This document shows positions 1 to 5,761 of a stretch of DNA of 6,942 nt, one piece after another. Source of the stretch: Spirochaetia bacterium (GTDB lineage: Bacteria; Spirochaetota; Spirochaetia; Treponematales; Breznakiellaceae); contig BNUR01000145.1 of assembly GCA_025997495.1 (NCBI GenBank), forward strand, positions 1 through 6,942. Reading direction: 5' to 3'. Within the stretch, counting starts at the first letter, position 1. Each line of letters begins with the position of its first letter. The position numbers and the translations under genes are program-made. The notes beneath the pieces were generated by a model that was not told where the DNA came from, did not search any database, and saw only the letters and a list, made by a program, of their open reading frames with translations.

Positions 1-2
1 GG

Positions 3-1313
3 TTGGGCAGTAATTTATGGCCGCTGGAAGAGCAGTGGGGCGAGAATACGCCTAAGGAAGGGAACTCCCCCGCCGCCCGTCTCAAGGGGCTTATTAAGCG
101 GGCTTATGAAAAGACCGGCAAACAGGTCGTGGTTCTGGTGGACGAATACGATAAGCCCCTTATCCAAACCATGGACAAGCCGGAACTCCAGGAGGAAATC
201 CGGGGCGTCCTCAAGTCTTTTTACGGGGTCTTAAAATCCGCCGATGCCATGCTTCGGTTTGTGTTCCTGACCGGGGTTACGAAATTTTCTCAGGTAAGCG
301 TCTTTAGCGATTTGAACCAGCTTCGGGACATCAGTATGGACACTGAATATTCGGGAGTATGCGGCATTTCCGCCGCAGAACTGACCGGTACCTTCAAACC
401 CGACCTTGAAATTTTAGCCCGGGAAAACGGCATGACCTATGAACAGGCGGTTGGGGAAATGCGGAAACGGTATAACGGGTATCATTTCGCCAAGGGACTT
501 CAGTCACAGGGACTTCAGTCCCAAAACGCCGAAGGGGTCTACAACCCGTTTAGCGTATTGAATACCCTGGTAAACCGGGATTTTCGCTACTATTGGTTCC
601 AGACCGGGACACCCACTTTTTTGGTTAACACCCTTAAAAAGAATGACTTTGATCTTCGCCAACTCAGTGAGGGGATAACCATATTCGCAAAATCCATAAA
701 TGATTACCGTGCAGGTCAGGATGATTTAACCCCCCTGCTTTACCAGAGCGGCTACCTTACCATCAAAGGCTATGATCCACAACTCGGTGAATATACCCTG
801 GGCTTTCCCAACGAGGAAGTTGAATTTGGATTTTTGGATGAATTGCTTCCCCTGTACGCGCCCCAACGGCCGGATAACCGGGATTTCGTTGTTTCCAAAT
901 TTTTCACGGATTTACGGGATGGTAATGTGGACGCCTTCATGAACCGTCTCAGGGCATTTATTGCACATATCCCCTACGATCTTAAATACGAAACCGAAAA
1001 GTACTTCCAAAATATTTTTTACATAGTCTTTACCCTCCTGGGACAGTTTACTCAGGCAGAGGTACGCAGCGCCCAGGGCCGCGCAGACCTGGCGGTAACG
1101 ACAAAAGATACGGTGTACCTGTTTGAATTTAAAATAGCCAATAATGATTCCGCGAAGCTGGTAAAGGCGGCGCTTAAGCAAATAGACGATAAGGGGTATC
1201 TGGTCCCCTACACGGCGGGGAGCCGCAGACTGGTCAAGGTTGGCGCGGTATTTAATACTACAAACCGTACATTGGGGAAGTGGAAGGCGCTGACTTTAGA
1301 CCATGGACTTTAG
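3..1313 (+). CDS. AAA-ATPase-like protein with C-terminal PD-(D/E)XK nuclease-like domain, 5'-partial
   Basis: This is the C-terminal 436 residues of a protein whose frame is open at the left edge; the TTG at position 3 is not a credible start. It matches the AAA-ATPase-like (PF09820-type) plus PD-(D/E)XK (PF08011-type) architecture. Visible parts are a Walker B-like strand VVVLVDEYDKPL (residues 42-53), a sensor-like FLTGVTKFSQVSVFSDLNQL (88-107), the family landmarks YNGYHF (157-162) and YNPFSVLN (180-187), and a C-terminal nuclease-like core with D362 (GRAD) and E375-x-K377 (FEFK). Walker A would lie upstream, outside the window. The family is widespread and multi-copy in many anaerobes; its role is uncertain, and mobile-element or defence functions have been suggested. 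Residues 165-174 form a direct repeat (GLQSQGLQSQ) between two conserved motifs, likely a surface-loop insertion. The stop lies in a related repeat. The gene converges on the broken acyltransferase, 17 nt away, and shows no functional link with it. Confidence 0.88.
   Translation: MGSNLWPLEEQWGENTPKEGNSPAARLKGLIKRAYEKTGKQVVVLVDEYDKPLIQTMDKPELQEEIRGVLKSFYGVLKSADAMLRFVFLTGVTKFSQVSVFSDLNQLRDISMDTEYSGVCGISAAELTGTFKPDLEILARENGMTYEQAVGEMRKRYNGYHFAKGLQSQGLQSQNAEGVYNPFSVLNTLVNRDFRYYWFQTGTPTFLVNTLKKNDFDLRQLSEGITIFAKSINDYRAGQDDLTPLLYQSGYLTIKGYDPQLGEYTLGFPNEEVEFGFLDELLPLYAPQRPDNRDFVVSKFFTDLRDGNVDAFMNRLRAFIAHIPYDLKYETEKYFQNIFYIVFTLLGQFTQAEVRSAQGRADLAVTTKDTVYLFEFKIANNDSAKLVKAALKQIDDKGYLVPYTAGSRRLVKVGAVFNTTNRTLGKWKALTLDHGL
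494..523. repeat. 15-bp tandem repeat (2 copies) containing near-palindrome GGGACTTCAGTCCC
   Basis: There are two adjacent 15-bp units, 494-508 and 509-523, both starting GGGACTTCAGTC and differing only near the 3' end (CACA versus CCCA). Each contains GACT-TC-AGTC, and the second extends to GGGACT-TC-AGTCCC, which could form a small hairpin. The period is a multiple of three, so the repeat encodes GLQSQ twice in frame. It sits between the conserved YNGYHF and YNPFS motifs of the AAA-like protein, where a length change would be tolerated. Confidence 0.85.
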
Positions 1314-1322
1314 TCCGCTGAC
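1288..1322. repeat. Short repeat cluster with palindrome GGACTTTAGTCC spanning the stop codon
   Basis: The 12-bp GGACT-TT-AGTCC at 1305-1316 is another version of the palindrome seen at 494-523, in the same reading frame. Here GGA-CTT-CAG is replaced by GGA-CTT-TAG, so the repeat supplies the stop codon of the AAA-like gene. GACTTTAG also occurs at 1292-1299 and 1306-1313 (14 nt apart), and CGCTGAC occurs at 1288-1294 and 1316-1322, flanking the palindrome. There is no U-run, so this is not a convincing intrinsic terminator, although it lies between two convergent genes. Confidence 0.6.
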
Positions 1323-1330
1323 CTGTTTAA

Positions 1331-1540
1331 TCAATCAAAGGGGAAAAATCCCGGCGCTGTTATGCCAAGTACTTCCAGAGCCCGTTCACCTATTTCCCAG
1401 ATAAAAACATCCGGTTTTTCGGGTAACTGTTCCAGGTACTGTATGTACCGCTTTTCCGGCTGGGACCAAACATATTCTGCATACGAAAATATCGACGAGG
1501 TAAAAGGTTCCAGATCCACAAAATAAGAATCCCGCATGAT
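1331..1540 (-). pseudogene. C-terminal fragment of AlgJ/AlgX-like SGNH acyltransferase (split by IS)
   Basis: The minus strand encodes 69 residues starting IMRDSYFVDLEP and ending EVLGITAPGFFPFD before a TGA at 1331-1333. The RDS motif followed by a Pro/Phe-rich stretch, then KPDVFIWEIGERALEVL, is typical of the end of AlgJ/AlgX-type SGNH acyltransferases; the Ser in RDS is the expected nucleophile. The fragment abuts the left end of the insertion sequence, and its missing N-terminal part lies on the other side of the element at 3271-4260. Upstream in the same frame the reading continues only into antisense IS sequence, with no proper start or ribosome binding site. The fragment is therefore very unlikely to be expressed as a useful protein. 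Confidence 0.88.
1538..1540. repeat. Probable 3-bp target-site duplication, left copy (GAT)
   Basis: GAT immediately precedes the left inverted repeat, and the same triplet follows the right one at 3271-3273. Three bases can match by chance (1 in 64). However, collapsing the two copies rebuilds an uninterrupted reading frame (ALI-MRDS), as expected for a real duplication. Confidence 0.6.
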
Positions 1541-1558
1541 GAGACTGTCGGAAAAGGC
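1541..1558 (+). repeat. IS left terminal inverted repeat
   Basis: GAGACTGTCGGAAAAGGC matches the reverse complement of the right end (GAGGCTGTCGGAAAAGCC) at 16 of 18 positions, with an uninterrupted 12-bp core CTGTCGGAAAAG. The mismatches are at positions 4 and 17. It begins exactly where the acyltransferase homology ends. Confidence 0.9.
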
Positions 1559-1594
1559 TTGCACCGGGGTGATATGATGAAGTAAAATAGCGGC

Positions 1595-3130
1595 ATGGCA
1601 CGATACAAAGAAACGAACATAGGGCAGGGACAATTCATAGAGGTGGATTTGACCCGGCAGATACTGCCGGGATCATACGAGGAGACATTGCAATACCTCA
1701 TCGACCGGAAAATAGACATATCGAAGTTTGATGCGGAGTATCGCAATGACGAGACCGGTGCGCCGGCGATTAGCCCGAAGGTCCTGCTGAAGATAGTGCT
1801 GTATTGCTATTCGCGTGGACTGATAACCTCGCGCCCGATGGCGAGGGCATGCACGGAAAACATGACGGTAAAAGCGATGGCAGAGGACATAGAGCCGCAT
1901 TTTTCGGTAATAGCTGACTTCATATCAAAGAACAGCGAAAAGATAAAGGATGTATTCACGCAGGTATTGATGTACTGCAGCGAATTAGGATTAATCAAAG
2001 GAGACCTGTTTGCGATAGACGGATGCAAGTTGCCGTCCAACGCGTCGAAAGAATGGTCGGGAACGATTGATGAATTGAAAAAGAAGAAAGCTGATTTAGC
2101 CGCCTTAAGCGGTCGCCTTATCGAAAAACATAAAAAGCTGGATGCGGAGGATAAAAACAACGGCGAGCTGAGCAAAGAAGAAAGAACAGCGGCAAAGGAG
2201 CAGCGTAAAAGACATATTGAACGGATCAATAAAAAGATGGAATATATAGATCAATTTTTTGTAGATGACCCGCAGCCAAGGCTTGGTACCAGGTATGAAG
2301 TGCAGTCAAACATAACTGATAATGAAAGTGCGAAGATCAAGGGACCGCATGGGGTCATTCAGGGTTATAATGGGATTGCGGTGGCGGATAGCGCAAATCA
2401 GGTGATAGTAGCGGCAGATGTGGTGGGTTCAGTTCATGAAGGCAATGTACTGCCTGATATGCTTGACGAGTTAAAAGGAACTATGCAAACCATAACCGGC
2501 AAAGAGGAGCCGCTAGAGAATGCGACCGTGCTGGGAGATACCGGCTATTTCAGCGAGGAGAATCTGGAAGAAGCGGAAGCACGGAATGTTGATGTGTTGA
2601 TTCCGGATCAACAATTCCGCAAACGGGATGAGAGTTTTCAAGACCAAAAATGCCATGAGAATCGGCGATACACCAAAGAAGATTTTACCTATAATGAGAA
2701 CGATAATACCTATAGATGTCCTGCGGGTAAGAGGCTTGAACATAAGGGGCATGTCGAATTGAACAGCAACAGCGGGGAAAAATATCAGGCAAAAAGCGCC
2801 GACTGCAAAAATTGTCCACTGGTAAAAAATTGTGTTGTCTCCAAAGGCGGGAAACATCCTATGCGCACATTGTATATTTCTGATTCTAAAGGCAGCAATA
2901 TTTTAGAAGATATGCGGAATAAAATAGACGACCCTCGAAACCGGGAATTATATGGAAGACGGATGCAAATTATCGAGCCATGTTTTGCGGATATTGAATA
3001 CTGCAAAAAGATGAACCGGTTTAGTTTAAGGGGCAAACGGAAAGTCACCGGTCAGTGGTTATTGTTCTGTATGGTCCACAATATCGGGAAATGTGTGCCG
3101 AAAAGGGCCGTCAGCAGGAGGGCAGGATGA
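1595..3130 (+). CDS. IS1182-family DDE transposase
   Basis: This 511-residue transposase catalyses cut and strand transfer of the surrounding element. The N-terminus (MARYKETNIGQGQFIEVDL, then RQILPGSYEETLQYLID) and YRNDETGAPAISPKVLLKIVL (residues 49-69, DUF772-type domain) are characteristic of IS1182. The likely catalytic triad is D142 (FAIDGCKLPSNAS), D315 (VLGDTGYFSEE) and E461 (RRMQIIEPCFADIEY). A charged, probably coiled segment (about 158-217) lies between the first Asp and QSNITDNESAKIKGPHG. Cysteines C375, C404, C407 and C413 (YRCPAG; CKNCPLVKNC) resemble the zinc-ribbon-like insertion of these enzymes. The frame is uninterrupted and full length. The ATG lies 54 nt inside the left IS end; only a weak GAAG, 12 nt upstream, could serve as ribosome binding site, so expression may be low, as is usual for transposases. 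Confidence 0.95.
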   Translation: MARYKETNIGQGQFIEVDLTRQILPGSYEETLQYLIDRKIDISKFDAEYRNDETGAPAISPKVLLKIVLYCYSRGLITSRPMARACTENMTVKAMAEDIEPHFSVIADFISKNSEKIKDVFTQVLMYCSELGLIKGDLFAIDGCKLPSNASKEWSGTIDELKKKKADLAALSGRLIEKHKKLDAEDKNNGELSKEERTAAKEQRKRHIERINKKMEYIDQFFVDDPQPRLGTRYEVQSNITDNESAKIKGPHGVIQGYNGIAVADSANQVIVAADVVGSVHEGNVLPDMLDELKGTMQTITGKEEPLENATVLGDTGYFSEENLEEAEARNVDVLIPDQQFRKRDESFQDQKCHENRRYTKEDFTYNENDNTYRCPAGKRLEHKGHVELNSNSGEKYQAKSADCKNCPLVKNCVVSKGGKHPMRTLYISDSKGSNILEDMRNKIDDPRNRELYGRRMQIIEPCFADIEYCKKMNRFSLRGKRKVTGQWLLFCMVHNIGKCVPKRAVSRRAG

Positions 3131-3157
3131 TGAATGGGGCATTACAGCCCAATAAGC

Positions 3158-3176
3158 CCGCCGTAAAGCGGTTTTT
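3158..3176 (+). terminator. Possible weak intrinsic terminator after the transposase
   Basis: CCGC (3158-3161), a 6-nt loop and GCGG (3168-3171) form a short GC stem followed directly by TTTTT (3172-3176), 28 nt after the transposase stop and inside the right end of the IS. The stem is only 4 bp, so activity is doubtful. Confidence 0.3.
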
Positions 3177-3252
3177 CAGGGGCGCTTTCATCAAGCGGTT
3201 GCGTAAAGTACTGAAATTCGAGTCGCAGTAAAATTGTGGGCCTAATGTAGTT

Positions 3253-3270
3253 GGCTTTTCCGACAGCCTC
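3253..3270 (-). repeat. IS right terminal inverted repeat
   Basis: Read on the minus strand this is GAGGCTGTCGGAAAAGCC, the partner of the left repeat with 16 of 18 matches. It ends at the base before the acyltransferase sequence resumes at 3271. Confidence 0.9.
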
Positions 3271-3273
3271 GAT
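3271..3273. repeat. Probable 3-bp target-site duplication, right copy (GAT)
   Basis: This is the partner of the GAT at 1538-1540, directly adjacent to the right inverted repeat. On the minus strand it is the ATC (Ile) codon at the end of the N-terminal acyltransferase fragment. Confidence 0.6.
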
Positions 3274-4265
3274 AAGCGCCGTAGGCAGATTTTTGTCCTT
3301 GTTTTCGGTAGTTATACCGAGCTTTCCTTTTTTCGAGGCATACCCAATCATGGTATTAAACTCATTTTCCGGCGTACTTTTTAAGGTGACATAAGAATAT
3401 CTGCTGTCCCAACCGTCAGATGGTTCTACATTCATCAGTTCCAGAAAATCGCCGAACTGCTTCATTCCCCACCATAACATGGTGTAATTATCCTCTCCTT
3501 TGTCCGTATACGGGGTAAATTTAAAAGGTATCTCCGGGATATTGGGAAAATCGGCCTTTAGCTTTTCAAATAGTAATTCATATGTATAATATATTCCCAG
3601 CTTATTCCAGTGAAGGCCGTTATTATAATAGAGCGGCTGGGTATGCTCTCCCTTTTTTGAAATGAGATAATCAAGGGGGAAAATAGTTTTTTCCCGTAAG
3701 TTTTCCGGCATGATTGCAAGCAGCTGATCCGCCAGGGACATTCCCTTTGGCCGGGGAAATGGGTATTTTTCAGGGTATACCGAACTGGTTGTTGGCGCTA
3801 TTAAAAAGATAAACTTGATGTTATTTTTTTCGCAAGTCTCATTGATTAGGGTAAGGTTTTCAAGGAAGTTCTGCTGCTTTGGCATGGTAAATAAATTCGT
3901 CTTATTGAAGTTTGCAAATTCATCCCCCAGGGATTTATCAATATAAAAAAGCCAGTTATCCTTTCCGACAAGTATTTTTTTATCGTGGCTCTTATGAAGT
4001 ACCAGAAAATTAAATTTATTCATAAGCCTTATAATACGGCTCCTCCCTGCAAAGCGGTCGCTTATATAGGCGTCAATTTCCCGGGGCAATAATTCAAGGC
4101 GCTGCTTATCAAGCGTACCATTAACAAAAATCCCCGTGGGAGTGCCCGCCAGCATACGTCGTTCCAGCATTGACGCAGTAGTTTTTGTATCAAGGAGAAC
4201 CAGGGGAATGGTAATAAAAGCGAGAAGCAGCAGCACAAAAACAGTGTTCAGAATTTTCATAACAT

Positions 4266-4269
4266 CTCC
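4266..4269 (-). promoter_or_regulatory. Ribosome binding site GGAG of the SGNH acyltransferase
   Basis: On the minus strand the MBOAT stop TAA (4273-4271) is followed by T, then GGAG, then five bases and ATG (4260). This spacing decides the start of the acyltransferase against the in-frame ATG 75 nt upstream, which would overlap the MBOAT gene. It also indicates translational coupling. Confidence 0.7.
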
Positions 4270-4270
4270 A

Positions 4271-4645
4271 TTAAAAACGGAAGTATATAAAGGGATTATA
4301 GGCATCCGTCGCAAGGGTTCCGAATGACCAAACAAACAGGATAATCAAGACAATATACTTCAGAGTAACCGTGAACTTATTAACCGGAATATTGAGCTTC
4401 CTCCACCAGGGGAATGAAAAAATGATGCCGCATCCCAATAAAATATAAAAACGCGTATCGGTTAAGAACAATATTTCCAACGGAACCGGTGCTTTCCTCG
4501 TAAAATTGAAAAGGTTTGCATAGAATGAAAAGCTGTTTTTCAGGTCCAGCCGGAAGAACATAAAGACGACGAGGGTAATAATAAGACAACAGGTAGTGCC
4601 TAATATGGATTTTATAAGCGGCGCTCCAGTACCTTTATTGGCTGT
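4271..4645 (-). pseudogene. C-terminal part of AlgI-like MBOAT acyltransferase, out of frame with its N-terminal part
   Basis: This frame is open from just after a TAA at 4646-4648 and encodes about 124 residues: a linker NKGTGAPLIKSILG, a hydrophobic helix ending FMFFRLDLKNSFSFYANLF, two further hydrophobic stretches, and the terminal DAYNPFIYFRF. The FFR-x-D and NPFIYFRF elements are hallmarks of the AlgI/MBOAT C-terminus, so this is the missing end of the gene at 4635-5738, shifted by one base. The switch must lie between the two stop codons, that is within 4635-4648. No independent start with a ribosome binding site is evident. A single-base insertion (or two-base loss), or a sequencing error at that site, would explain it. 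Confidence 0.87.
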
Positions 4646-5738
4646 TTATCTTCTTTTTGAAGGGATCTTCAATAATTAAAAACATGCCACAGGCAAAACC
4701 AAAAAAGATAAAATTGAATTCCGCCCCATGCCATAAACCGACCAACGTAAATACGATAAGCGTGTTGATTATCTGTCTGATTGGGCCTTTCCGGTTGCCC
4801 CCCAGGGGTATATAAAGATAATCCCTGAACCATGTTGAAAGGCTTATGTGCCACCGTCTCCAAAATTCGCTCGGAGTCCTAGAGATAAGGGGATAGTCAA
4901 AATTCTCCATTATTTTAAAGCCGAACATCCTCCCAAGGCCTATGGCCATATCGGAATAGCCTGAAAAATCGTAGTAAATCTGTAATACGCCGGACACTAT
5001 TGCCAAAAGAAGATACGAAGAAGGTACACTGCTAAATGGCTGTATAAGAATACCATCTATTATCTCGGCAAGGGTATTTGCAATTAGAACCTTCTTCGCC
5101 AGTCCCACAATAAACCGTTCAAAGCCACGGGCAAACAGGTCAAGGCTGTGCTTCCGATCCCCGATTTGTTCATTGATGTCGTGATACCGGACAATCGGCC
5201 CGGCTATTAACTGGGGGAAAAGTGAGATAAATAACCCAAGATTCAGAATATCCTTTTGAACCAGGCTTGGTTTCCGGTATACATCCATCAGATACGAGAG
5301 GGACTGGAAGGTATAAAAGGATATACCCAAGGGCAGTACAACCTTTAACACACTGAATTGAAAATTTGCTATATGAAAGACCTTAATAAGGCTGTTTACT
5401 ATTTGTCCGCTGAATCCCAGGTACTTAAAATAAAACAAAACCAGCAAATTGAGGATAATCCCAATAATCAAATATCTTTTTTTCCCGGTATCCGGAATTG
5501 CAGACTTCTTTTTCGCTTTTTTTCCCTTGGGGATATTTGCGATTAATATGCCCATCCCATAATTCATTACTATGGAAAAGAGCATTACCAGCACAAATTT
5601 GGGCTCACCCCAAGCATAAAACAACAGGCTGGCGAAAAGCAGAATGGCATTTTTTACCCTAAAAGAGGGACAGCAATAATAGAGAAGCAACGTAACAGGC
5701 AGGAAAAGAATAATAAAACTTATAGAACTAAACAACAT
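4635..5738 (-). CDS. AlgI-like MBOAT membrane O-acyltransferase, frameshifted after residue ~363
   Basis: This polytopic membrane protein of the MBOAT family moves acyl groups across the cytoplasmic membrane for glycan or envelope acylation. Residues 1-367 are in this frame, starting MLFSSISFIILFLPVTLLLYY as AlgI proteins do. A GGGGAG 8 nt before the ATG supports the start. Landmarks are FYAWGEPKF (40-48), PLGISFYTFQSLSYLMD (136-152), QLIAGPIVRY (176-185), YYDFSGYSDMAIGLG (255-269), SEFWRRWHISLSTWFRDYLYIPLGGN (290-315) and the catalytic-type His in GLWHGAEFNF (H337). A basic segment (70-88, KGKKAKKKS) is a likely cytoplasmic loop. The frame then ends at KKKINSQ-stop, about 120 residues short of the usual length; the rest continues in another frame at 4271-4645. 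Both catalytic-type His residues remain, but the last transmembrane helices are lost, so function is doubtful. The gene lies 23 nt after the ligase and 10 nt before the SGNH partner. Confidence 0.9.
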   Translation of the reverse strand: MLFSSISFIILFLPVTLLLYYCCPSFRVKNAILLFASLLFYAWGEPKFVLVMLFSIVMNYGMGILIANIPKGKKAKKKSAIPDTGKKRYLIIGIILNLLVLFYFKYLGFSGQIVNSLIKVFHIANFQFSVLKVVLPLGISFYTFQSLSYLMDVYRKPSLVQKDILNLGLFISLFPQLIAGPIVRYHDINEQIGDRKHSLDLFARGFERFIVGLAKKVLIANTLAEIIDGILIQPFSSVPSSYLLLAIVSGVLQIYYDFSGYSDMAIGLGRMFGFKIMENFDYPLISRTPSEFWRRWHISLSTWFRDYLYIPLGGNRKGPIRQIINTLIVFTLVGLWHGAEFNFIFFGFACGMFLIIEDPFKKKINSQ

Positions 5739-5746
5739 TGGATATA

Positions 5747-5752
5747 CTCCCC
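5747..5752 (-). promoter_or_regulatory. Ribosome binding site GGGGAG of the MBOAT gene
   Basis: GGGGAG lies 8 nt before the ATG at 5738 on the minus strand, inside the 23-nt gap after the ligase stop codon. It supports both the start choice and cotranscription with the ligase. Confidence 0.65.
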
Positions 5753-5761
5753 AGCCACAAC

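Larger units (their letters stand above)
1541..3270 (+). mobile_element. IS1182-family insertion sequence, complete, 1730 bp
   Basis: The element is bounded by terminal inverted repeats at 1541-1558 and 3253-3270, contains one transposase gene (1595-3130), and is flanked by GAT on both sides. Its length is in the usual range for IS1182-family elements. The ends were placed where homology to the interrupted acyltransferase stops on each side: the host protein reads ...LPTALI before the right end and IMRDSY... after the left end. The transposase is antisense to the interrupted gene. Matching ends, a full-length transposase and a clean target suggest a fairly recent insertion, possibly still mobile. 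Copy number elsewhere in the genome cannot be judged here. Confidence 0.93.
3142..4260 (-). pseudogene. N-terminal part of AlgJ/AlgX-like SGNH acyltransferase, truncated by IS insertion
   Basis: Residues 1-330 (4260-3271) are genuine; the next 42 codons (to the TAA at 3142-3144) are read from the IS right end and are not part of the protein. The start ATG at 4260 was chosen over an upstream in-frame ATG because it has a GGAG 5 nt away and is followed by a classic membrane anchor or signal, MKILNTVFVLLLLAFITIPL. Family landmarks follow: LERRMLAG, VGKDNWLFYIDKSLGDEF, FIFLIAPTTSSVYPEKYP, and a GLHWN motif where AlgJ/AlgX enzymes usually have D-x-H-W. The intact protein would be about 398 residues, anchored outside the cytoplasmic membrane, moving acyl groups to a glycan with the MBOAT partner encoded 10 nt upstream. 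The nucleophile-bearing RDS motif is on the far side of the IS (1331-1540), so this piece cannot be active. The specific acceptor is unknown. Confidence 0.9.

Noticed and set aside
494..523. CRISPR-like repeat
   Set aside because: Only two immediately adjacent 15-bp units without spacers, translated in frame within a protein gene.
1305..1316. Bidirectional intrinsic terminator between convergent genes
   Set aside because: The stem is at most 4-5 bp with a tiny loop and no U-run follows on either strand.
1561..1594. Transposase promoter in the left IS end (TATGAT near 1573)
   Set aside because: The -10-like hexamer has no -35-like partner at the proper spacing, so it cannot be supported.
1331..1633. 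A 100-codon minus-strand reading frame as a standalone gene
   Set aside because: Its first 31 codons are antisense to the IS end and transposase, beginning at a TTG without a ribosome binding site; only the part from 1540 downward is the acyltransferase C-terminus.
4136..4327. Small plus-strand frame antisense to the SGNH acyltransferase start
   Set aside because: Arg/Ser-rich shadow translation of a well-supported minus-strand gene, with no recognisable domain.
4635..4648. Programmed ribosomal frameshift in the MBOAT gene
   Set aside because: No slippery heptamer followed by a stem-loop is seen, and programmed shifts are not known for AlgI-like genes; mutation or sequence error is simpler.
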